The position numbers and the translations under genes were made by a program. The notes under the pieces are model-generated. The model saw only the letters and a program-made list of their open reading frames with translations, was not told the DNA's origin and did no database searches. A stretch of DNA of 64,000 nucleotides from Choanephora cucurbitarum (lineage: Eukaryota > Mucoromycota > Mucoromycetes > Mucorales > Choanephoraceae): assembly GCA_025331435.1 (NCBI GenBank), contig JAIWNI010000009.1, forward strand, positions 248,001 through 312,000, written 5' to 3'. Below, piece after piece: positions 38,606 to 49,015 of this stretch (position 1 is the first letter of the stretch; the number at the start of each line of letters is the position of its first letter).

Positions 38606-39145
38606 ATGGTTGTTACATCTAAAGAAAAAGAAGTCGTCAAGTTCATTTATGCTTGTTCCATCTGTGGAGACTCTTTCAGAGGTGCTGTTCAAAGCATTGA
38701 TCATTATCTGCGAATTCATGGCTATTCAGCACCCAGACGCTCTATTGGCCGAAGACGTCCTCCTCATCCAGACTATGACTACCAGAATAAGGCTGATGGT
38801 GATTGTGATTGTGAGCACTATGCCTGTGGTTCTTGCTGGTTCCATGTGCCCGCCACCAAAGAAGGCTTGGAAGATCTAAGAGATCATTTCTTCAATGCTC
38901 ATCATCCCAAGAAGGTAGATACCTCTAAGGATAGTGGTAAAGACTATGAGCCAGACAATATGGAAGAAGAACAAGAAGAGGCTGAAGAAGACGGAGGAGA
39001 AGAAGAACAAAAAGAAAAAGTCAAGAAGGCGCCTAACAGAAGAAAATCAACTAGTAGTGCACAGCCCGACAACAAAGAAGACATGACTACTGTTCTCCAG
39101 AAGTTGAATGAACTTAGTGACCTCTTCAAAAACCTTATGAAATAA
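38606..39145 (+). CDS. Two-finger C2H2 zinc protein with acidic tail
   Basis: A single exon of 179 codons from ATG 38606. Two zinc-binding motifs of C-x2-C ... H-x4-H form are visible: YACSICGDSFRGAVQSIDHYLRIHG and, after an acidic DCDCEHYA stretch, a second in ACGSCWF...DHFFNAHH. A strongly acidic E/K-rich middle follows, then a basic patch (KKAPNRRKS) and a C-terminal amphipathic helix (VLQKLNELSDLFKNLMK). No named family is recognised, and the finger spacing is not of the tandem DNA-binding type. A nuclear role is likely from composition only. It lies about 150 bases after muskelin and 80 bases before ZNHIT2 on the same strand. Confidence 0.7.
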   Translation: MVVTSKEKEVVKFIYACSICGDSFRGAVQSIDHYLRIHGYSAPRRSIGRRRPPHPDYDYQNKADGDCDCEHYACGSCWFHVPATKEGLEDLRDHFFNAHHPKKVDTSKDSGKDYEPDNMEEEQEEAEEDGGEEEQKEKVKKAPNRRKSTSSAQPDNKEDMTTVLQKLNELSDLFKNLMK

Positions 39146-39225
39146 CGGTTTCTTTAATAAATCCTCGACATCATGCAAATGATTTTTTCATTTTTTTTTC
39201 TCTTTTTCCAAAAGAACAAAAGGCT

Positions 39226-40504
39226 ATGCCTACGCTTAAAATTATAGACGATAAAGACCAAGTGCTTGAGCCTATCAATCAAACACTATGTGAAATGTAG
39301 GTATGATATCAAAGCTATCTACCACTTTATCCTTCTTTCTTCTTATTCTGTCTCTCCAAAAAAAAGTTGTCAAAAACAGTTTTCCAACTATGTCTGTCCT
39401 CGTTGCAATCTAAGATATTGTTCATTGACTTGTTACAAAGATCTCAAACATGCAGACTGTACAGAAAAATTCTATAGAGATAGTGTCACATCCGAGATCC
39501 AAAGTCGAGAAGTAGATAGAGAAAGCAAACAGAAGATGATGGAGATGCTACAGCGATTAGAGCAAGACAATCAAGAGTTTGAAGAAGATCATCAAGATGA
39601 TGCTAAATATGAAGCCTTGCTTGAAAAATTTAGTGAGATGGACATCGAGAATACAGATCCCGATGTCATTTGGCAACTCTTGTCCGAGCAAGAGCGCGAA
39701 GAATTCAAGCAATCTCTAAAGGAACTGCAGGAAGGAGGAAGCAACTGGAGTCAATGGGGTTTAGCAAACTATACACCATGGTGGTCAGAGAGCATGCCCT
39801 TGATTCTGGATGCACAAGACCCAGTACCTTCTCATCGTCCTGCCTTGTCCAACTCATTACCTGACTTTTCAAAAATGACTCAACCCTCTACACGATCAAG
39901 TCCTCATATCATGTGGAACCTGCTTCATCTTTTAGGTACTTATGCTTATCTTATGCGTCACACCATGGGTGATCTATTGGAGGATCGAGAGGCTACTTTA
40001 GCACTCTGCCAAACACTCTCTTCAGATGTCCTGTATTCGACTACAGCCGGATGTTCCTTTACAGGGGTTAATGATTTGCTAGGTCATCTTGTAGAGCGTA
40101 TCATTGATTGGGAGGAGCAACAGTTGCATGTTCAGAAGAGAGGCGCATACAATCCTAAACGACGCTATGATATCCAACTGATGATTTTACAGGACCTCAA
40201 GCAGCTAATGAAAGAAGCTAAACTTGCCATGTCAGACTTTTGGCAGACAATGGATAAGATTCAATCTGACTATCCAAAGAACAAGAGAAAGCCCCATACT
40301 TTGGCAGCTCGAAAACTTTACTTTTATTTTGCAGCAGCTTGTTTCGTTGATCAACCGAAAATAGATGTGGTCTTGTCAGCTATTGAAAATGAGACGAAGA
40401 GATCAGAGGCAGAAAAGGGAGAACTTGTGAGAGATCTCGAGGCTGCTAAAGATGCCATGGATCAGTTCAAAAAATCAAGCAAGACAAAAATACAAGAACT
40501 CTAA
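39226..40504 (+). CDS. ZNHIT2: HIT-type zinc finger protein (ZNHIT2-like)
   Basis: Exon 1 begins at ATG 39226 and joins the long second exon through an intron (GTAGGT...AAAG) that restores the first zinc pair: LCEICQKQFSNYVCPRCNLRYCSLTCYKDLKHADC. This is a complete HIT zinc finger of eight zinc ligands at residues 20-60. The rest is acidic helical sequence with ANYTPWWSE and HIMWNLLHLLGTYAYLMRH, conserved blocks of ZNHIT2. Total length is about 395 residues. In animals ZNHIT2 links the R2TP chaperone to U5 snRNP assembly. The gene converges on the hydrolase gene with only 23 bases between the stop codons. Family confident; role by homology. Confidence 0.85.
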
Positions 40505-40527
40505 TTGTTTTATTTCTAATTTATAAA

Positions 40528-41874
40528 TCAAAGTTTTGATGGACTAACTGATTTGGATTCATTGTTGATCCTTTCTAATACTTTTGTGATTTCAGGAACT
40601 GAATTGGGAAAAAAGAAAAGTGAGATAATGCTTCGTATGGCTCGATCATAACTTACCGATGATGTCGGGTTTCTCATTAGGAACCATATGGCCACCTTCA
40701 ACAAAGCTCAATGAGATCTTGCTTTTGTTTAGTTCAACAATGTTATGAGCTTGATCACGTCCAAGGCTAACGATGTTGCAAAAAAAATGTTTTAGTCCAA
40801 ATCAATAGTCAGCTTTGTTCATCACTTACAAGTTTGAAGAGAGTCCGTATACAAAGTGCGTAGGTCTCTTGATCAATGGAAGTGATCGTAATGCAGTGTT
40901 TGTCTCGTACAAACTGTTTTTAAACACATGCTAGAAAAGCGATGATTGTCAATACTTTATCAAATCGCTTAGGAATAAGGTCACTTACATATTCTTGGGT
41001 TTTGGGACATTTGAGTTTGATAGTACCGTTTTCTGTATCATACATGCCATAAGTCTATGGATTTAATAGATTTAACTAATGTCACAGACTGCCCCATAAG
41101 AAAAAAAAAAGCTTCGCTTACCACATAGAGATCAAGTACTTCAGGATGAAAGCTTTGAAAGAATTTCTTTTTCAATAAAGTTTCACGACATTCATCACTA
41201 TCCCAAAATAAAAAGTTAGTCAACCATAGTCTCTCTCTCTCCCATCTATTTACCGATTTCGCCATTCATCTCGTCTCTTGAGAGTTGTAAGTATAGGCGA
41301 CTTGGCAAGTATTTCACCATGAGGAAAAGTATCAGACATAACAGGTTCAATAACACATAACCCATCAAAGGTACCGGGAAAGTAAAATTCACAAAGGATC
41401 CCAGATGAAGCACCAAATGAATGGCCAACAAGTACAAGTTGATCGTAATCGCTCTTCAATCTCATTTGATCAACTACTTGCCTGGTATCCATTGCATTAT
41501 CAACCCAGCGGTCTTGGTTTCTGTTGTTAATGCCAGTGCTTCTCACGACTAAGGTTGCCTTACTTACATGACTCAAAAAAGGTACCGTCATTTAATCTTG
41601 CTGAGTCGCCATGGTTACGAGCATCCCAGGAGACAAAGGTGATATCAACCTGATTGTATTCTTCAAGGCTTCTTAAACGATCGATCAAGAGCCTCATCAA
41701 AGGGTGAAAACACTCTTTATGAAATCCATTCGAATGAGAAAAGAGAAATACAATCTTCTTGTTGCTATTGGTGCCTTTGAATTCATGCTTGTCAACTGCT
41801 AATTTCTGAACTTTATAGCCGTCTGTTGATTGATGAACAGGAATAATATGTACTGAAGTAGGAGCAAGATACAT
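40528..41874 (-). CDS. Alpha/beta hydrolase with C-terminal SKL (peroxisomal, Lpx1-like)
   Basis: Starts at 41874 (MYLAPTSVHIIPVHQ) and ends at the TGA 40528-40530, after six or so exons, giving about 340 residues. The hydrolase fold is clear: oxyanion strand FLFSHSNGFHKE, a DARNHGDS motif, nucleophile elbow LVGHSFGASSG (catalytic serine in GHSFG), the acid-region PLIKRPTHFVYGLSSNLGRDQ and the histidine in SFVEGGHMVPNEKPD. The last residues are VSPSKL, and SKL is the classic peroxisomal targeting signal 1. Yeast Lpx1, a peroxisomal lipase, has the same kind of layout. The true substrate is unknown. The promoter carries a twin CGAGCGCCTTT motif. The PTS1 frame is intact through to the stop. 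Confidence 0.85.
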
Positions 41875-41949
41875 GATGGCAAGCGGACAGAAAGAAGAAG
41901 AAAGGGACGTTGCCCTATTTATCGAAAAAAGGATTCTGATTTATCATGC

Positions 41950-41990
41950 CGAGCGCCTTTTCAAATCTTCTTTTTATATCGAGCGCCTTT
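41950..41990. promoter_or_regulatory. Direct repeat CGAGCGCCTTT in a bidirectional promoter
   Basis: Two identical copies of CGAGCGCCTTT start at 41950 and 41980, exactly 30 bases apart. They sit in the 182-base gap between the divergent starts at 41874 (hydrolase) and 42056 (small gene). In an AT-rich setting a GC-rich motif duplicated at three helical turns looks like a protein-binding site pair. The factor is unknown. Confidence 0.5.
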
Positions 41991-42055
41991 TTAAAAATGT
42001 ATGCCTCATTTAAGATTAGCGACTAAATCAACCATAAATCTATAGCTGCTAAAAG

Positions 42056-42364
42056 ATGTCTCTTGCTCAAACTTCTCCTTATAGAAAACGTATTGATAGT
42101 GATAGTATCAAATTTGCAGTTCAGGTTCGAAGATTGATGACAGCGAGCGTTTTGCTTGATGTATTTTTTTAGGCCAAGAAGAGCAATCTACACAGAAAGA
42201 GCCATAAGGAAAACCTCTTTCAAATTAAAGTAGACAAGTACTCAAGTCCGAAACTGTCACTTGAAAGGGGACTCAATGAAAAAGAAAAATGTCTCAGAAA
42301 AGAGACAACCAAGGGAGCACAACGGCTTAGTCACTCCGGAAACCTTTTGGCGGTAAAGCCTTGA
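42056..42364 (+). CDS. Small basic hypothetical protein, two exons
   Basis: Too short for a simple ORF scan. ATG 42056 opens a 23-codon exon (MSLAQTSPYRKRIDSDSIKF), ending at GTTCGA, a GT donor; the acceptor TTTTTTTAG leads into exon 2 (42173-42364), which stays open for 63 codons to TGA. Total is 86 residues, lysine-rich, with KKSNLHRKSHKENLF and SPKLSLERGLNEKEK. I recognise no family. The clean polypyrimidine acceptor, the shared bidirectional promoter and the coding-like composition support it; an intron of 48 bases is small but common here. A nuclear or nucleolar role is possible from charge only. Confidence 0.45.
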
Positions 42365-44399
42365 AGCCATATAGCCCTATAGAAGATATCATCAAGGCAT
42401 GAAAGCTGCAAGTAAGTGAAGTAAGCGTTCAGCTGTAAAGAGGAGCAGGGTCCAAAAAAGGAATCCAAAGATGGGCTCTTTCCTTGTCCAACACCCACCA
42501 GTGACGGAGCTGACTCAATCTTCATGATTTTCCCACAAACCACTATAAATATTATGTGTCAGATTATGGCGGCTAAAATATATGATGTTTAGCCAAACAT
42601 AAGGTACCGAAGCTATCAATGGTTTAAAAAGGCTTCGGTCAAGTAAAAGGCGCCTTTCTTCTCTTTGTGTGTATGTGCATGTATGTATGCTCTGTCTCTT
42701 TTAAACAAGGACTGTTGAACATAACTAAAGAAAGTCAAAGTGTATGCTGCAGATCAAGTTACCCCTTTCCTCTTACTTGTGCTGCACTATACAATCAACC
42801 GGATGATGTAGTATACTTTTCTCTTAAGCATCCTATCTTCCTTTTGAATCTATATACACATCTAGCTACTGTGCTAGATCCAAATTCAGTGCAATACTAC
42901 GCAACATATGCATTGGGGGCTTTGGTCCATATCAATCTCTCATAGCCTAATTTGAATCGAACTCCAATGCATGCGATATATGTCGTGTATGCATAACAAT
43001 ATTCGGCAAGCAACAATATAAGTCAGTCAGTTAATATCATTTGTATAGAGTTCACATCAAAGAGAACAGCTTCCCTGTTACTCAAATGCATCGTATCAAG
43101 AGCTGGTGAAAATCTAAACGGTGACAGCTTAGACTTCTTAGTATCTTTTGATTAAAAATTCCTATCTGATCAATGCAATACAAATATTTATAACTTTTAT
43201 CGCTTGGGGGCCTTTGCAAATTAACAACACTAGCAAAAGCTTTTAGAAAAGATAAAAGCAAGGTAATTATAACAACGCATACAACACATTAGGTACATCC
43301 TCTTATAGCCTGAGAAAGTTTTATTTTCTATTTGAAGAGTGATAAAACAAAAAGAAAAGAGAGGGGAAATGAAGAGAGCAGAGGAAGTTTCTTCTTGGAT
43401 AAGATATGGTTATAGATCTTTTATATCATTTACCCGGCAAGTACTGCCTCTGCATAATTAAGGAAGATCTATTTTAGATCAAAAGGTGACACCATTTCGT
43501 TAAAAGAGTATGGTTTGTGAAGTTATAGTTTAGAGTTCTCTCACAAATAAAAAAAAAGTTACTTGGTCAAACCAAAATACATTCTAACTAACCTGAATGA
43601 CTACTTGGAGGACTAGTAAATCACAGAAAGAGGAGAGAAGAAAAACCGAGGCAGAAGCTGGCTATCGAAATATGTACATCTAGGTTTCAAGCTGAAACTA
43701 TCATATAAATGTTTCGTGCAACCATAAGGTCAAATAATTCGTAATACAGGTACCAGTAAGTTGATACTTTATACAAAGATGAGTATAGATATATATAGCT
43801 AAGCATCAGAATTCATTCGCCTTTGCTTCTCTTTTTGTATCTATTTATTACCACAATCTAGTTTAATATGTTCATATAATAGTTCAATGTATTCTAGCTT
43901 TAGAGTAATTGACCATGTTTTTCACTGTTCTGAAACTGTAATCAAAAAGTAAGTCTAAGGTTATCAAAATTGTCCACCCCTTATTTATCTCTTTTTACAA
44001 TATAACTCAAACCTTCCAAATGACAGCTTGTGACATTTGACCGATTTGATTTGTCATATAAAGAGGGGAAACAAATATGATGATTTGAAGTTTTTTTTTT
44101 CTCAGCAAATGAGTCAACGAATGTCAATAATTTTTTTTAAGAAAAAAGCAACTAAGCTGCTCTTCTCTGATTAAACAATCTAATCACAAAAGGCCCAGTA
44201 AAAGGCTCCGTACAACACCAAGAACCAGTGACAAGGTCAAGAGAAAGGAATTCCTAAAGAAGTAAACTCTTATATCGGCATTTTAACCTTCTTAGGGTTA
44301 CTTTTTAAAGGCTGTAGATCTTAATCTTTCTTTCTTTCCTTTCTTTTCATTTTTTTTTATATTTTATTTCTTCTAGTCGTTTCATATATTCTAAGCTAA
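42365..44399. other. Intergenic, about 2 kb
   Basis: The upstream region of the GATA factor. A 92-codon frame at 42667-42945 starts on a TG-repeat and has no family resemblance, so it is not called a gene. A palindromic AAAGGCGCCTTT lies at about 42648. Nothing else recognised. Long upstream regions are usual for regulators of this type. Confidence 0.4.
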
Positions 44400-45176
44400 A
44401 TGCTACCAACACCACTTGCCAATAAGAAATCAACTGTCACCAGCCGTATGGCAGACCAAGTTTTATCAACCACACTCTTTCCTGACGATGTTGATAAATC
44501 AATGGGAGAATTAGAAGAAGGCGAATTTGATAAAGAGAAAAAGAAAGATCCTTTGTCTAGTCAGATCTGGAGAATGTATACAAAAGCAAAGGATAATCTT
44601 CCTAACGGTTCCCGACTTGAGAACCTTACTTGGCGTATGATGGCTATGACTCTTAAAAAGGACACTTCAACATCAGAACCCATGGATGCGGAATCCGAAA
44701 AGCAGGCCATCTCTAAATCTTCACCAATAGTAAGTTTTACCTGAACTTTAAACATGTGAAAAAAACTAACAAACCTATATAATTATAGGTCATTCAACCT
44801 ACTCAATCAAATAACAATGATAATAAGATCAATAGCATCAATATCCCAGCAAATAACGATGATGATGAAGATACAATACAGTTTTCTTCTTCCTTTGGTG
44901 CACCTTTCTCTTCTTCTTACCATTCACCACCCACCTCTGCATTCTTCTTTGGTAACGATCCTCCACCACCTCCTCAAATGATTACACCCCCTACACATAT
45001 GGGCAGTGTTAGTTTTGAGGATATGCTAGGTATGTATTATCATGCTGGTAATAATAATACAGTTTCCCTGGGACAAATTACCGAGAGTGTTCATCCTACC
45101 ACTATGAATCCTACTTTTCAACTTCAGCATTCGCCATCGCCGTCTGTTTCTTCGTTTGAAGACGAAGTACAATCTC

Positions 45177-45207
<31 letters not shown>

Positions 45208-45601
45208 GATCAAATCATCACCATCTGCTCAAACACAATGCTCCAATTGTTCTACTAAAACCACACCACTTTGGAGACGGGATCCCTCCGGAAATCCCCT
45301 TTGTAACGCATGTGGTCTGTTCTTAAAATTACACGGTGTTGTGAGACCTTTGAGTTTAAAGACAGACGTAATCAAAAAGAGAAATAGAAATGCTAGTACT
45401 GCCAACACCACTGCTACTACTACTTCAACTGCTACTAGCACTACAGCTGCTATTGCTATGAGCCCAGTAAAAAATGATCAGGCATCATCACCATCTCAAA
45501 TTCTATCAAGTTCTCTACCCAATAATATTCAAAGCCGAATTCAAGCAACTCCCTCTAGGCCTTCTCAAACTATTCAGAAACGTCAACGTCGTAGTATTCA
45601 A

Positions 45602-45675
<74 letters not shown>

Positions 45676-46126
45676 GCAACAACAGCAATATCAACATCAG
45701 TTACCACTTTCTACTTCTTTACCTAACCAAACATTACTTGGTACATCTTTACCTACTTCTCTACACACACCTATTGCCTCTACCAGTTCTCATAACCATA
45801 CAAATTATTTCAACTTCACACCCTCTGTTAATAATGCTTCTCCTCCAGGCCTTGTACATTCATCTTCCAGTTCATCCCTAGCTAGTTTAGGGCAGACAGC
45901 AACAACACAGCCACCTGATGTCTATTCATTACTAGAAAACTATGGTGTTCAGTTAAATAACTTGCCACCTGAACTGTTACCTTTGATTGCTTCAGCCGCC
46001 AATTATCAAGCAATGATAGCCAATCAAAATGCAACCAAATCACCTACCTTATCTTCTCAGGAAGGATTGTTGAATGGAGTGCAAGCAAACAAACTGAATC
46101 ATCAAAACAATCCTTTCTTTCAATAA
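44400..46126 (+). CDS. areA-like: GATA-type transcription factor, AreA/NIT2-like, with polyglutamine
   Basis: Two exons from ATG 44400; the first joins after SKSSPIV. The N-terminal exon has the fungal nitrogen-regulator motif [31 protein letters not shown]. The DNA-binding domain is one C-x2-C-x17-C-x2-C finger, [20 protein letters not shown]...[12 protein letters not shown], followed by the basic [16 protein letters not shown]. Exon 2 carries a glutamine tract at about 45175-45207 and a much longer one of about 30 residues at 45603-45692, coded almost entirely by CAA. The protein has about 490 residues. AreA/NIT2 factors turn on genes for use of secondary nitrogen sources and bind HGATAR sites. 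The gene ends at TAA 46124-46126, five bases from the end of snapin on the other strand. Confidence 0.92.
45603..45692 (+). repeat. Long (CAA)n trinucleotide tract coding polyglutamine
   Basis: About 30 consecutive glutamine codons, all CAA except for a few CAG near the 3' end (about 45674-45688). The near-pure run suggests recent slippage, and its length will vary between strains. Confidence 0.85.
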
Positions 46127-46131
46127 ATCTT

Positions 46132-46472
46132 TTATTTATTATCTAGTTCTCTTTGAATCTTTTCAACTCTTTGTGTTATCTTTTCCATCAACTTGGCAGA
46201 CATCAATATTCTTTTTTTAGCATCCTGTAATTTTTCTAAACTGGCCTGGAGCTTGGGTGGTGTTGCTATCTCAGTAAACAATTCGAGATCTGGAAAAAAA
46301 ATGTTATGTATGGAAACAAACCATGGTTTTTTTTTGATAAAAATTTACCTGCTATCATTCTATCAATCTCTTTACCCAAGCTATCTTGACTTGCTTGAAC
46401 AGAGACCATCGCCCTGTCTATTTCAGTGACAGCAGGTCCTAACAAACTACTGAAATCTTGTGCTAATGCCAT
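46132..46472 (-). CDS. SNAPIN-like: Snapin-like subunit (BLOC-1/BORC)
   Basis: Exon 1 (from ATG 46472: MALAQDFSSLLGPAVTEIDR) joins exon 2 at GCAG|AT, giving about 94 residues, nearly all alpha-helical coiled coil. LLGPAVTEIDRAMVSVQASQ and later PPKLQASLEKLQDAKKRILM, KLMEKITQRVEKIQREL agree position by position with snapin, in which LRPAVQQLD and a later LLNARRRVVLVN helix are conserved. Snapin is part of BLOC-1 and BORC, which place endosomes and lysosomes and aid SNARE function. It is shorter than human snapin (136 residues) because the N-terminal and C-terminal tails are missing. The stop is five bases from that of the GATA gene. Confidence 0.75.
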
Positions 46473-47042
46473 ATAATAAAGTATAAAAAGAGAAAGAATA
46501 AATTGTTTCGCATTGCATTTTTTTTTTCGAGAAAAAGAAAAGCCGGACTTTTATTTTTGAGATTCAAAGAAAGAATGACACACACTTAGATGCTTTTCTA
46601 TTGAAGGAAAAAAGGGGGGACAGTTACTGAATCAAACATTCTGTCAAAGTGCAATAAGCACACTGTCATTAGAAAACCTTTCACTGGTTTTAGACAAAAG
46701 ATAATCTGATTTGCTCCAAGTTTGCTTTCAACTTTGGATAGACATTAACCTCTTTTTCAATCAAGACAACTCTCCTGTGATAATAGAACTAGCAGCTTAA
46801 TGATGAGAAGCAACAAAAAAATGGATTGAAATGCCGTCTCGAGAAAAAATAAGCAGTGGGGGGTCGTCACACAGACCAAAATAAAAAAAAGTTTTTTTTT
46901 TGCGTGTGTGCAGTAGACAACTATAAGTTAATTTTTTTTTCTCTCTCTTTTATTTAATTAGCATATTAAGCAGAGGTAAATCAGCAACAACAACAGCACC
47001 TTTTCTCCTTAAATAACACTATTTCTTTTTCGAGAGCAGAAC
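46473..47042. promoter_or_regulatory. Shared upstream region of snapin and eIF3d
   Basis: A 570-base divergent intergenic region with long T runs and CT tract (46940-46960) before the eIF3d start, typical of strong genes here. No further feature recognised. Confidence 0.4.
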
Positions 47043-48898
47043 ATGACTGATTCCAGCAAGCCTCACTTTTTCCTTCCTACTTTCCATAACAGCGAAAGTG
47101 GCTGGGGACCTTCCAGTGCCGTCACTCCTGAGCAATTCCGTGAGATTCCTTATGCTCCTTACAGCAAGGCTGACAAGCTTGGTCGCGTTGCTGACTGGAC
47201 TAACCCTGAAGGTCAAAAGCAAGACAACAGAGAGACAACAGGTGGTCGTCAAGGCAGAACTGGTTTCAACCGTTTCAACAAAGGTAAAAAAAAAAAGAAA
47301 AAAATTAATGAGAGATCTTGTATTGACATGGACTAGATCAACACCAAGCTTATGGTGCTTCTTTCGCCTCTGCTTTTGCTTACTTCCATACTGAAGATGA
47401 GTCCTCTTTCTCTGTTGTTGACAACCGATCTGCCGGTACCAAGAAGCAAGCCTTGAAGGCTGTTGGTGGTGGTAATGTCCGCAACCCCCGTGCTCAAGGT
47501 ACTAAGCAAGCAGGTGGTTTCCGTCCTGCTGGTCAACGTGCCAACACCGGTCGTTATCAACAACAAGGTAACAAGCGTAGATATGGCTACAAGGATTACG
47601 ATAAGCCTCAACGTGTTCGTAATGCTTCTATCAACATTGGTAGCGATTGGAAGGTATTGGATGAAATTGAATTCAGTCGTCTTAGCAAGTTGAACTTCAA
47701 CATCCCTCAAGTGAATGATGTGTAAGTGATACCAAAGAGTGAGTCAATGGAGGAAATTTTCTTATTAAACCCTTTCTTTTTTTTTGTATATAGCGCTACT
47801 TATGGTTCTGTTCATGTTTACAACAAAGCTTATGACCGTGTCAACACCAAGAACGAAAAGATGCTTTCACACATTGATCGCGTCAAGTACGACACAACTA
47901 CATCAGAAGATCCTGTCATTCAAAAGTACATGCAAGAAAGCAATGCCACCGTCTTTGCCACCGATGCTGTTCTCTCTCTCTTGATGTGTGCCACCCGTAC
48001 TGTCTACCCTTGGGATATCATCGTCAAGAAGACAGCTGATGGCAAGGTCATCCTTGACAAGCGTCCTGGTGGTGTGTTTGATTTCGTCACCGTCAACGAA
48101 AACTCATACGATCCCCCTACTGAAAGCGATAAAGACACCATCAACTCATGGTCATCACTCTGCAACGAAGCCACCTATATCAACCAAAACTTCTCTCGCC
48201 AAGTATTGGATACCAAGTCTGTTGAGAAGTTCGAAAACCCCAACCCTTTTGCTACAGCAGATACTCAAGCACAATTGGCTTCTTGTGGTTACCGTTACAG
48301 AGAATTTAACATGACAAGTGCAGATGCACCTGAGGATGCTAAAAAGATCAACATGATCGTTCGTACTGAAGTAGATGCTGCCGTCAAGCAAGGTAACGCT
48401 ACCAACTATGTCACCATTCGTGCTTTGAACGAATATGACTCTGCTGCTCAAGGAGGTGGTGCCTTGCCCTGGAAGAAGAGTTTGGATTCTCAACGTGGTG
48501 CTGTTGTGGCCACTGAAATGAGAAACAATGCTGCCAAATTGGCTCGTTGGGCCGTCCAAGCTATCTTGGCTGATGCTGAACAACTCAAGTTGGGTTATGT
48601 TGCTCGTTTCAACCCCAAGGACAACACACGTCACGTCATTCTTGGTACACAAGCTTACAAGCCTCGCGACTTTGCTTCTCAAATGAACTTGTCCTTGACC
48701 AATGGTTGGGGTATCGTTAAGGCTGTTGTTGATATGTGTTTGCAATTGCCTGAGGGTACTTACGTGATGATGAAGGATCCTAACAGACCTATTCTCCGTA
48801 TCTATGCTGTTCCTTCTGAGGATGACTTGAAGGCCAACTACGAAGATGATGAAGATGAAGAAGCTGAGGAGACTGAAGGAGCCGAAGAACAAGATTAG
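47043..48898 (+). CDS. EIF3D: Translation initiation factor eIF3 subunit d
   Basis: Three exons (from ATG 47043; joints at about 47284/47337 and 47721/47795) give about 575 residues. The N terminus matches the eIF3d family: [19 protein letters not shown], then [17 protein letters not shown]. The cap-binding/catalytic-like core includes [38 protein letters not shown] and [19 protein letters not shown]. The C-terminal region with [17 protein letters not shown] and [21 protein letters not shown] ends in an acidic tail. eIF3d binds the 40S mRNA exit and can bind the mRNA cap. Budding yeast lacks this subunit. The glycine/arginine/glutamine-rich linker ([19 protein letters not shown]) is normal. 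Codon choice is biased, consistent with high expression. Confidence 0.96.
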
Positions 48899-49015
48899 AT
48901 TAATACTGCATAATTAAAATCATAGTGTCCCACTTTTTTTTTTGTTATATACATATGTGTGTGTATTTACTATTAATATTTTTCTTTTCTGCCTTTTCTA
49001 TTTTTTTGATACGTG

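Noticed and set aside
42122..42130. GTTCGA motif like a tRNA T-loop
   Set aside because: No acceptor or anticodon stems nearby; it is the donor end of the small gene's intron.
42667..42945. Forward 92-codon ORF
   Set aside because: Begins in a TG/TATG repeat and has no motif; no acceptable donor or acceptor extends it.
45474..45881. Forward ORF with poly-asparagine
   Set aside because: The +1 frame of the CAA repeat in the GATA gene (AAC = Asn).
48155..48892. Reverse ORF of 245 codons inside eIF3d
   Set aside because: A mirror of a highly expressed, biased coding exon; it has no family match and no separate promoter.
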